Assembly (NCBI GenBank): GCA_938033975.1
Contig: CALHKJ010000324.1
Location: forward strand, 1 to 5,710
Source of the DNA: an uncultured Saprospiraceae bacterium
Lineage (GTDB): Bacteria > Bacteroidota > Bacteroidia > Chitinophagales > Saprospiraceae
Direction: 5' to 3'
DNA length: 5,710 bases
Part shown: positions 1 to 5,390 of the stretch, piece after piece
Numbering within the stretch: position 1 is the first letter of the stretch
Layout of the letters: each line of letters opens with the position of its first letter
Program-made: the position numbers and the translations under genes
Notes under the pieces: model-generated
What the model saw: only the letters and a program-made list of their open reading frames with translations
Told to the model about the DNA's origin: nothing
The model's database searches: none

Positions 1-1026
1 GAAGGTAGTTTTTCCTGATACCGTGTAGACGTCATTGCTTAAGGTCGTGACCAGTTTGTTAAAAGACTTGTTGCCCAATTCACCCCATGGTTTGTCAAGT
101 GATAAACCAGTCTTAGTTATTAAGAAATTCCACAACCTACTCGGAAGACCAAAAGCTTTTAATTTTTGTAAAGGTTTTTTGGGATTATCCTTACTTAATT
201 TTTCCAGTTCATTGTAAATGAGGTCTTGGTTTTGTATATCAACCCAATTGAGATGAGCTTTGAAACTGTATTCTTTTTCTTGAAGCTCTCTGGCACCAAA
301 AGCTGATAGCAATAAAATCGCTGGGCCGCTCATGCCCCAGTGAGTGATCATCAATGGACCTTGAGATTTTAGTTTTGAGCCTTGGATTTTTACTGAAACC
401 GACTTGAGTGCAACACCCATCAATTCGATTACTTTTTCGCCTGGCATATTGAAGGTAAATAACGAAGGGACAGGTTCTTCAATTTTGTGACCAAGTTTCT
501 CCAGCCATTCAAAGCCACGCCTCTTTGGTGAGCCACCAGTAGCTACAATGACCTTATCGAATATCTTAGAAGAGTCATCTGAAAGCGTACATTTTAACTG
601 TTGTCCTTCCTCTTCAATTTTAGTAACTGCCTTTTTGATTTCTAAATTGATCTTTAATTTTTCTAGCTCTGACATGAAGCAATTAATGATGCTTTCTGAT
701 TTATTAGAAACTGGAAATACTCTGCCATCTTCTTGTGTGAAAAGCGGTACATCTCTGCTTTCGAACCATTGTTGTATATCTGGAGTATTAAAAACTTTGA
801 GTAGTTTTTTCATTTGTTTGGAGCCGCGAGGGTAGGCGGCTGCCAGTTCTTTGATGGAGCTTGAGCTGTTGGTTACATTGCATCTGCCACCTCCAGAAAT
901 TTTCACCTTTGATAGGGTCTTATTTGCCTTTTCAAAGAGTGTAACTTCCGACTCTGGAAAATTTTCTTTTGCATTGATTGCGGAAAAAAATCCCGCTGCA
1001 CCTCCACCAATAACTGCTACTTTCAT
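1..1026 (-). CDS. HI0933/YhiN-family FAD-dependent flavoprotein (NAD(P)/FAD oxidoreductase), C-terminus outside window
   Basis: The reading frame runs from an ATG at 1026 to the window edge without a stop, giving 342 residues; family members are usually about 390-410 residues, so roughly the last 50-70 are missing. The N-terminus begins MKVAVIGGGAAGFFSA, a Rossmann dinucleotide-binding fingerprint (GGGAAG at residues 7-12) with an acidic/FEK end of the second strand at about 32-34. Family hallmarks follow: ISGGGRCNVTN at 43-53, YPRGS at 65-69, DGRVFPVSNKS at 100-110, VIVATGGSP at 159-167, VPSLF at 186-190 and THWGMSGPAIL at 228-238. Together these identify the HI0933-like (TIGR00275 / YhiN / 'aminoacetone oxidase family') flavoproteins. 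It should be a soluble cytoplasmic protein binding FAD; the physiological substrate of most members is unknown, so no reaction is assigned. The start is fixed by the Rossmann motif needing only a few residues before it. It is transcribed away from the propeller gene in the same direction but has its own apparent promoter. Confidence 0.95.
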   Translation of the reverse strand, partial: MKVAVIGGGAAGFFSAINAKENFPESEVTLFEKANKTLSKVKISGGGRCNVTNSSSSIKELAAAYPRGSKQMKKLLKVFNTPDIQQWFESRDVPLFTQEDGRVFPVSNKSESIINCFMSELEKLKINLEIKKAVTKIEEEGQQLKCTLSDDSSKIFDKVIVATGGSPKRRGFEWLEKLGHKIEEPVPSLFTFNMPGEKVIELMGVALKSVSVKIQGSKLKSQGPLMITHWGMSGPAILLLSAFGARELQEKEYSFKAHLNWVDIQNQDLIYNELEKLSKDNPKKPLQKLKAFGLPSRLWNFLITKTGLSLDKPWGELGNKSFNKLVTTLSNDVYTVSGKTTF

Positions 1027-1033
1027 TGTGGCG

Positions 1034-1063
1034 GAAATATAGTTGAATGCTTTTGATTACAAA
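1034..1063 (-). promoter_or_regulatory. Bacteroidota-type promoter of the flavoprotein gene
   Basis: Read on the minus strand, TTTG (1063-1060) is followed by 18 bases and then TATATTTC (1041-1034). This fits the Bacteroidota sigma-ABfr consensus of a TTG/TTTG -33 element and a TAnnTTTG -7 element, with only the last base off. Only seven bases separate the -7 element from the ATG at 1026, so the transcript would be leaderless or nearly so. A perfect 6-base inverted repeat overlaps the -33 element. The match is seen by eye; promoter activity is inferred. Confidence 0.45.
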
Positions 1064-1065
1064 AG
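1050..1065. repeat. Short perfect inverted repeat (6-base arms, 4-base loop)
   Basis: CTTTTG (1050-1055), ATTA, CAAAAG (1060-1065). It lies between the stop of the propeller gene (1104) and the start of the flavoprotein gene (1026) and overlaps the proposed -33 element of the latter. It could be a weak hairpin at the 3' end of the propeller transcript or an operator. The arms are AT-rich and there is no U-tract right after it on the minus strand, so a strong intrinsic terminator is unlikely. Confidence 0.3.
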
Positions 1066-1103
1066 AGGATCTAGTAAAACTTTGCGTATAAGTGTAAATC
1101 AGT

Positions 1104-2747
1104 TTATGGGTTGCAGCCCGACAACAAAGTTTCGAATATTGCTCCAAGTTGGGTTTCAAATCCTTGGTCTAGTTGAATACAATTGCCTGCATTGTATTTG
1201 ATGTCTGCACCATTCGAAATTAAGTTTGATGCACTAATGTTCTGGCTTGTTAAAATCTCTGCAATATCACCACTTTGAAAATCATCAGTTGGGCTCGATA
1301 AATTAGTATTTTGTTGGCAAGCTCCAAATTTGACAATATAAACATCAGATGAGGCGGCTTGGCTTGTCATATTGAATACTCCAGCTCCTGGATTAAAATC
1401 TATTGTTTCCCTAAAAATACCTGATGCATATAGATCATTGTTTTGGTCAACATGAATTGTCTCACCACTGTCATATAAGCTAGCTCCATAATGGAATACA
1501 TCTTGATATTCTCCGTTGCTATTCAATTTTAATATAAAGCCATCATTATTTCCCAACGAAACTAAATTATGTACTTGTATGCTTTCATCAAAGTCTACGG
1601 TTTCTCTAAATCTACCTGTCATAAAAACTATTCCATTATTGTCTATGAGAATTTCATTTCCAGTGTCGTAGCTAGTGGAGCCATAGGTATTTACCCAAAC
1701 TAAATTACCTTGAGCATCTAATTTTTGTATGAAGATATCTGACTCGCCATTCGAATTCTTGAAAAGTGTATTTGGTCCAGGATCAAAATCTACATTGCCA
1801 TAAAATATACCAGTAGAATAAACATTATCAAATTCATCGACAGCTATATCAAAGGCACTATCATTTGAAGTATTTCCTTCAGCTGATGTAGCCCACAAGA
1901 AATCACCATTTAGGTCTAATTTTGAAACAAAGATATCTAAGGTACCTGCAGTTGATAAATTAAAAACACCTGGTCCAGGATCAAAATCAACTGTGTTTCT
2001 GAAATCACCGTTCAAATAAATTCCTGAATTTGTAATTTCAACATTGTAAGCTTTATCAAAAGCTGGCCCTCCAAAACTTTTGGCCCACTGATAATTTCCA
2101 TTTAAATCTAATTTTAGCAAAAACGCATCATCGAATCCTTGAGAACTTAAATTTGCGACTCCAGGTCCAGGATCAAAATCTATGGTATTGGTAAACCATC
2201 CTGTAATATAAATATTCGAATTATCGCCGATAACAATATCCTTTCCAACTGAACCATTGATATTTCCAAATTGTAAAGCCCAAATAAAATTGCCATTTGC
2301 ATCTAACTTTAGAATGTAAATATCCCAAAACCCGTTTGGAGTCATATTGAAGACTGCAGGACCTGGGTCGAAATCTGCAGTTCCTGAAAATTGACCAACA
2401 ACAAAAATGTCACCATTAGGATCTTCTATAATGGATTCTGCTTTATTAAATTTTGTGCTCTCAATTGTATTTGTCCAAAGATAATTGCCTTGACTGTCCA
2501 GGGATTGTATGAAACTATTAGACGAGCCAATTGGGGAATAATTGTCAATGCCAGGACCTGGGTCGAAATCTGTTGTGCTATTAAAACTTCCACATGATAT
2601 CACATTGCCACTTGCAGTGGTTGTAAGTGTTGTGGGCACAATATTGGTAAGGTTGTTAGTCCCATCATAATTCACTGCCCATTCAAAATTTTGTGAGTAG
2701 GCATGAACCTGTAGAATGAGCAATATCATTATTATTCTGATCCTCAT
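1104..2747 (-). CDS. Secreted seven-bladed beta-propeller protein with FDPGPG repeats and C-terminal stack domain
   Basis: The protein is 547 residues from the ATG at 2747. Residues 1-18 (MRIRIIMILLILQVHAYS) form a signal peptide with probable cleavage after AYS. Residues about 19-475 contain seven modules of the SBBP/beta-propeller repeat type: each has a DIFIxKLDxNGNFxW hairpin, an xxYxTGxF strand and a DFDPGPG turn. The first Asp of that turn is at 60, 125, 190, 254, 320, 385 and 450, a near-constant 65-residue period. The last module lacks its Trp strand while the protein begins with NFEWAVNYDG, so the termini probably close the ring. Residues about 477-547 (CQQNTNL to GCNP) resemble the small C-terminal beta-stack domain ('3-coathanger stack', GCX-COOH type) of secreted Bacteroidota proteins: AGNCIQLDQGFE, then GAIFE and a terminal GC pair. 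Blade 6 is degenerate (DFDES, Asp in place of Trp). The function is unknown; an exported binding or surface protein is inferred. A TTG at 2807 would extend the frame but would bury the signal peptide. Confidence 0.88.
   Translation of the reverse strand: MRIRIIMILLILQVHAYSQNFEWAVNYDGTNNLTNIVPTTLTTTASGNVISCGSFNSTTDFDPGPGIDNYSPIGSSNSFIQSLDSQGNYLWTNTIESTKFNKAESIIEDPNGDIFVVGQFSGTADFDPGPAVFNMTPNGFWDIYILKLDANGNFIWALQFGNINGSVGKDIVIGDNSNIYITGWFTNTIDFDPGPGVANLSSQGFDDAFLLKLDLNGNYQWAKSFGGPAFDKAYNVEITNSGIYLNGDFRNTVDFDPGPGVFNLSTAGTLDIFVSKLDLNGDFLWATSAEGNTSNDSAFDIAVDEFDNVYSTGIFYGNVDFDPGPNTLFKNSNGESDIFIQKLDAQGNLVWVNTYGSTSYDTGNEILIDNNGIVFMTGRFRETVDFDESIQVHNLVSLGNNDGFILKLNSNGEYQDVFHYGASLYDSGETIHVDQNNDLYASGIFRETIDFNPGAGVFNMTSQAASSDVYIVKFGACQQNTNLSSPTDDFQSGDIAEILTSQNISASNLISNGADIKYNAGNCIQLDQGFETQLGAIFETLLSGCNP
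1323..2687 (-). repeat. Seven-fold tandem repeat of about 195 bases encoding propeller blades
   Basis: The region encodes seven consecutive modules of 64-66 codons. The conserved Asp codon that starts each DFDPGPG-like turn ends at plus-strand positions 2570, 2375, 2180, 1988, 1790, 1595 and 1400. Blades 1 and 2 share an identical 21-base stretch over this motif (2552-2572 and 2357-2377). Blades 3, 4 and 5 share a different identical 17-base stretch (2164-2180, 1972-1988, 1774-1790). Blades 6 and 7 are divergent. The rest of each unit is conserved mainly at protein level. Confidence 0.85.
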
Positions 2748-2843
2748 AAAATAAATTTTCACGAAATTAATAGGGGCTAATTCTGATAAATATACTGTAT
2801 ATTCCAATTTAATCGAGTACTAAGAAGCTTTTTAATCAAAATC
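2748..2843. promoter_or_regulatory. Divergent intergenic region between propeller gene and symporter operon
   Basis: These 96 AT-rich bases must carry the starts of both the minus-strand propeller gene (ATG at 2747) and the plus-strand symporter operon (ATG at 2844). On the minus strand TATATTTA (2798-2791) resembles a -7 TAnnTTTG element, but no TTG lies at the usual 17-23 base spacing. On the plus strand I find no convincing pair of elements. Both genes have A/T-rich leaders without a Shine-Dalgarno site, as expected for Bacteroidota. A perfect palindrome sits in the middle of the region. Confidence 0.4.
2789..2803. repeat. Perfect 15-base palindrome, candidate operator
   Basis: AATATAC-T-GTATATT has two perfect 7-base arms around one central base. 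It lies near the middle of the divergent intergenic region, 41 bases before the DUF4212 start and 42 before the propeller start, and overlaps the only -7-like element on the minus strand. The size and position suit a dimeric regulator site that could control both directions; binding is inferred, and AT-richness raises the chance of coincidence. Confidence 0.35.
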
Positions 2844-3095
2844 ATGGATCAAGCAAAACAATACTGGCGAAAAAATCTGCGCTATCTCCTGATACTTTTA
2901 ATCATCTGGTTTATAGTCTCATTTGGTGCAGGCATTTTGTTTGTTGATCAACTTAATGCCATCAAGATTGGTGGTTTTCCTCTGGGTTTTTGGTTTGCTC
3001 AACAAGGCTCTATATATGTGTTTGTTGTTTTGATATTTATTTATGTCAGTTTGATGAATAAACTGGATGTAGAATTTGACGTAAACGAAGATTAG
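2844..3095 (+). CDS. DUF4212 sodium/substrate symporter small subunit
   Basis: This 83-residue protein matches the DUF4212 family (TIGR03647, sodium:solute symporter small subunit), at its usual length. It begins MDQAKQYWRKNLRYLL, and the family core is clear: YWRKNL at 7-12, FPLGFWFAQQGS at 45-56, and a MNKLD motif followed by an acidic tail. Two membrane helices are visible, at about 13-35 and 55-71, joined by a short loop. It sits directly upstream of the large subunit with one base between stop and next ATG, the standard arrangement for this pair, so the two products are very likely translated together and assemble in the inner membrane. The precise role of the small subunit in transport is not established. 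Confidence 0.95.
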   Translation: MDQAKQYWRKNLRYLLILLIIWFIVSFGAGILFVDQLNAIKIGGFPLGFWFAQQGSIYVFVVLIFIYVSLMNKLDVEFDVNED

Positions 3096-3096
3096 G

Positions 3097-4845
3097 ATGA
3101 GTATACAACTTTGGACATATATTTTAGTTGCGATTACTTTTGCCATGTATATTGGAATTGCACTCTGGTCGCGCGCAGGGAGTACAAAAGATTTTTATGT
3201 TGCAGGGGGTGGAGTGCATCCCATTGTAAACGGCATGGCGACAGCCGCTGACTGGATGAGTGCCGCATCCTTTATTTCTATGGCAGGGATTATTTCTTTC
3301 GCTGGATATGATGGCGCAGTATATCTCATGGGTTGGACAGGAGGATATGTTCTGCTTGCGCTTCTCTTAGCTCCGTACTTACGTAAATTTGGAAAGTTTA
3401 CTGTACCAGATTTTATCGGAGATCGATACTATTCCAATTTTGCCAGAACGGTCGCGGTAGTATGTGCACTCATTGTTTCCTTTACCTATGTTGCTGGCCA
3501 GATGAGGGGAGTAGGAGTGGTTTTCTCACGATTTTTGGAAGTGTCTATTAATAATGGAGTATTCATCGGAATGGGTATTGTATTTTTTTATGCCGTGCTC
3601 GGAGGTATGAAAGGTATTACCTATACCCAGGTCGTCCAATATTGTGTTTTGATATTTGCTTTTATGGTGCCGGCTATTTTTATTTCCATTCAGATGACCA
3701 ACAATCCAATTCCTCAACTGGGTTTTGGTGGTCAAGTATCTGAAGGGGGTTACCTACTTGATAAACTTAATGGCTTGCATGAACAGCTCGGTTTTGCCGC
3801 CTACACTTCTGGCCGGAAATCCACCTTGGATGTTTTTGCAATAACCCTAGCCTTGATGGCAGGGACAGCTGGCCTACCTCACGTGATTGTAAGATTCTTT
3901 ACGGTGCCTAAGGTAAGAGATGCTAGAAAATCTGCAGGCTATGCACTTTTGTTTATAGCTATACTTTATACAACGGCGCCTGCCATTGCAGCCTTTGCAA
4001 GAACGAATTTGATTAATACAGTCAACGATAAGCAGTACTCAGAAATGCCTGCTTGGTTTTCAAATTGGGAAAAGACAGGTTTGCTGACCTATGAAGATAA
4101 AAATGGTGATGGAAAAATTCAGTACTATGATGACACCAATAAAACCTATGTAGCTGAATATGCTGAGCCGAATAATTGGAAGGGAAATGAGTTGGTCATA
4201 GATAGAGATATCATGGTGCTAGCCAATCCTGAAATTGCAAAATTGCCCAATTGGGTTGTTGCTCTGGTGGCGGCTGGTGGATTGGCGGCTGCATTATCTA
4301 CAGCAGCTGGTTTGCTCTTGGTAATTTCAAGTTCGATTTCGCATGATCTACTTAAGATGCAATTCAAGCCAAATATGACAGATAAGGAAGAATTGATGTA
4401 TGCAAGAATTGCGGCAGCAGTTGCGGTTTGTGTTGCAGGTTATTTTGGAATCAATCCTCCAGATTTTGTGGCCGCAGTAGTTGCTTTGGCTTTTGGTTTA
4501 GCAGCGTCTTCATTTTTTCCAGCCATTGTGTTGGGTGTTTTTGATAAGCGGATGAATAAGCAAGGAGCTGTCACTGGGATGATTGTTGGAATTTGCCTCA
4601 TGACTTTTTATATCCTCAAATTTAAATTTGGAGTTTTTGATGGTGGTAAAGAAAGTGTGGCAGCTTTACAATCAGATTGGTGGTTTGGAATTTCGCCAGA
4701 AGGTTTTGGAATGATAGCGATGATTGTCAATCTTGTTTTTTCAATTGTAGTTTCAAGAATTACAGAAGCGCCACCAGAAAGTGTTCAAGAAATGGTAGAA
4801 GACATTCGGATACCGAAGGGAGCCGGAGCTGCAACTGGTCATTAG
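3097..4845 (+). CDS. Sodium:solute symporter large subunit, SSS family (VC_2705-type, acetate-permease-like)
   Basis: The 582-residue protein belongs to the sodium:solute symporter family, in the TIGR03648 / VC_2705 subfamily that is paired with DUF4212; ActP and PutP are distant relatives. About 13 membrane helices are visible, starting near residues 5, 47, 75, 118, 154, 180, 243, 281, 385, 435, 455, 490 and 535. Key motifs are KDFYVAGGG at 31-39, ADWMSAASF at 52-60, APYLRKFGKFTVPDFIGDRY at 92-111 and ALSTAAGLLLVISSSISHDL at 399-418. Ser401-Thr402 align with PutP Ser340-Thr341, which form the Na2 sodium site. The protein should import a small organic solute, probably a carboxylate, with sodium; the substrate cannot be read from sequence. 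A long loop (about 303-384) between helices 8 and 9, predicted periplasmic, carries an EF-hand-like motif. The tail RIPKGAGAATGH is soluble. The ATG at 3097 follows the small-subunit stop by one base, indicating translational coupling. Confidence 0.95.
   Translation: MSIQLWTYILVAITFAMYIGIALWSRAGSTKDFYVAGGGVHPIVNGMATAADWMSAASFISMAGIISFAGYDGAVYLMGWTGGYVLLALLLAPYLRKFGKFTVPDFIGDRYYSNFARTVAVVCALIVSFTYVAGQMRGVGVVFSRFLEVSINNGVFIGMGIVFFYAVLGGMKGITYTQVVQYCVLIFAFMVPAIFISIQMTNNPIPQLGFGGQVSEGGYLLDKLNGLHEQLGFAAYTSGRKSTLDVFAITLALMAGTAGLPHVIVRFFTVPKVRDARKSAGYALLFIAILYTTAPAIAAFARTNLINTVNDKQYSEMPAWFSNWEKTGLLTYEDKNGDGKIQYYDDTNKTYVAEYAEPNNWKGNELVIDRDIMVLANPEIAKLPNWVVALVAAGGLAAALSTAAGLLLVISSSISHDLLKMQFKPNMTDKEELMYARIAAAVAVCVAGYFGINPPDFVAAVVALAFGLAASSFFPAIVLGVFDKRMNKQGAVTGMIVGICLMTFYILKFKFGVFDGGKESVAALQSDWWFGISPEGFGMIAMIVNLVFSIVVSRITEAPPESVQEMVEDIRIPKGAGAATGH
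4096..4131 (+). other. EF-hand-like calcium-binding loop within the symporter
   Basis: Residues 334-345 of the symporter read DKNGDGKIQYYD. They fit the 12-residue EF-hand loop pattern: Asp at 1, Asn at 3, Asp at 5, Gly at 6, Ile at 8 and an acidic residue at 12, followed by another Asp. It lies in the roughly 80-residue loop between helices 8 and 9, which faces the periplasm if the usual SSS topology holds. The flanking LLTYE and YYDDTNKTYVAEY segments do not look like classical paired EF-hand helices, so it may be a lone dockerin-like calcium loop. Metal binding is inferred. Confidence 0.6.
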
Positions 4846-4851
4846 TGTTTG

Positions 4852-4875
4852 TTTCTTAAGAAAAGGCTAAAGCCT
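4852..4875. terminator. Two small inverted repeats after the symporter operon, possible weak terminator
   Basis: Seven bases after the symporter stop comes a perfect 12-base palindrome, TTTCTTAAGAAA (4852-4863). It is followed at once by AGGCT-AA-AGCCT (4864-4875), a 5-base stem with a two-base loop. Neither has the long GC-rich stem and U-tract of a strong intrinsic terminator, so termination here would be weak or factor-dependent. Their place between two transcription units is the main support. Confidence 0.25.
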
Positions 4876-4929
4876 GTTAAATAAGTCAAAAGTGTACAAT
4901 TTGGATTTTCAACTGAGTGGATTAATTTC

Positions 4930-4937
4930 TACCTTTA
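4930..4937 (+). promoter_or_regulatory. Possible -7 element of the downstream small-gene pair
   Basis: TACCTTTA matches the Bacteroidota TAnnTTTG -7 consensus except at the last base. It lies 22 bases before the ATG at 4960, leaving a short A-rich leader. The nearest TTTG upstream (4900-4903) is 26 bases away, longer than the usual 17-23, so the promoter is only tentative. If real, the two downstream genes are transcribed independently of the symporter operon. Confidence 0.25.
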
Positions 4938-4959
4938 GAATAATCAAACAAAACAACTG

Positions 4960-5388
4960 ATGCAAGATCAATTACAACAAATGGTAGAAACTGCCAAAGG
5001 CTATTCTGATACCAGAATTTTAAATACCATCACACAGGCCCACAATTTTTCAAAAGAAAAAGTAGAAGCGGCAAAAATTGTAGCACTAGAACGAGGACTT
5101 GTTTCCGAAGATGGTGTTTCCAATCTCACAGAAAAATTAGATTTAGTAAAAGATGCAACTCGCATGCTAGAAGATCATCTCTCAATTGATGAGGTGATGG
5201 CTAACTTTACGGCAAGGGGAGTTGAGCGTGCAGATGCGGAGTCTGCAATTCATCAAGCTTCAAAAGTTGCAGACCTAAATAGAAAAAAGGTAGTAGAAGA
5301 GGAAGAAAAAAAAGGCAGCCAATGGTGGTGGTGGATCTTTGTCGCCCTGTTTGTTATTAGAATGATTTTAAGAGCTGCAAATAACTAG
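4960..5388 (+). CDS. Uncharacterised helical protein with C-terminal Trp-rich membrane anchor
   Basis: I do not recognise this 142-residue protein. Residues 1-110 are soluble, highly charged and apparently all helical. Two helix-turn-helix segments look alike: TRILNTITQAHNFSKEKVEA at about 18-37 and IDEVMANFTARGVERADAES at about 76-95. This suggests an internal duplication, though identity is weak. An acidic then basic linker (VVEEEEKK, 111-118) leads to four consecutive Trp residues at 122-125. One hydrophobic helix follows (about 122-137), ending RAANN. With no signal peptide and the only hydrophobic segment at the C-terminus, it is probably tail-anchored with the helical domain in the cytoplasm. 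Its stop is two bases before the next start, so it is co-transcribed with a multi-pass membrane protein that may be its partner. The ATG has an A-rich leader (AAACAAAACAACTG) typical of Bacteroidota starts. Function is not assigned. Confidence 0.85.
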   Translation: MQDQLQQMVETAKGYSDTRILNTITQAHNFSKEKVEAAKIVALERGLVSEDGVSNLTEKLDLVKDATRMLEDHLSIDEVMANFTARGVERADAESAIHQASKVADLNRKKVVEEEEKKGSQWWWWIFVALFVIRMILRAANN

Positions 5389-5390
5389 AG

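Noticed and set aside
548..835. Plus-strand open frame of 95 codons
   Set aside because: It lies entirely antisense to the flavoprotein frame, whose family motifs are unmistakable; its Ser/Leu/Cys-rich translation resembles no protein. The same applies to the frames at 35-217 and 851-1042.
932..1159. Minus-strand frame overlapping the junction of the two left-hand genes
   Set aside because: It is out of frame with both real genes, overlaps the end of one and the start of the other, and has no family features.
2391..2597. Plus-strand frame inside the propeller gene
   Set aside because: Antisense to blades 1 and 2, whose repeat structure proves coding on the minus strand.
1323..2687. Regularly spaced repeats suggesting a CRISPR-like array
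   Set aside because: The period is about 195 bases, identical stretches are only 17-21 bases, and the spacing is a whole number of codons within one long reading frame, so they are protein repeats.
2745..2807. TTG start at 2807 adding 20 residues to the propeller protein
   Set aside because: It would place a hydrophilic stretch before a clear signal peptide that begins at the ATG at 2747; the upstream bases also contain the palindrome and look non-coding.
2919..3146. Minus-strand frame across the small/large symporter subunit junction
   Set aside because: Antisense to two well-recognised subunits; the frames at 3526-3735, 4146-4367 and 4677-4859 are likewise shadows of the symporter gene.
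5306..5313. Run of eight A before GG in the tail-anchored protein gene, a possible slippage or phase-variation site
   Set aside because: The frame is intact and simply encodes Lys-Lys-Gly; neither shifted frame gives a meaningful extended product, and such runs are common in AT-rich genomes.
5323..5334. Four tandem TGG codons as a microsatellite
   Set aside because: Four units are too few to call an unstable repeat; a Trp cluster at the membrane interface is a simple protein-level explanation.
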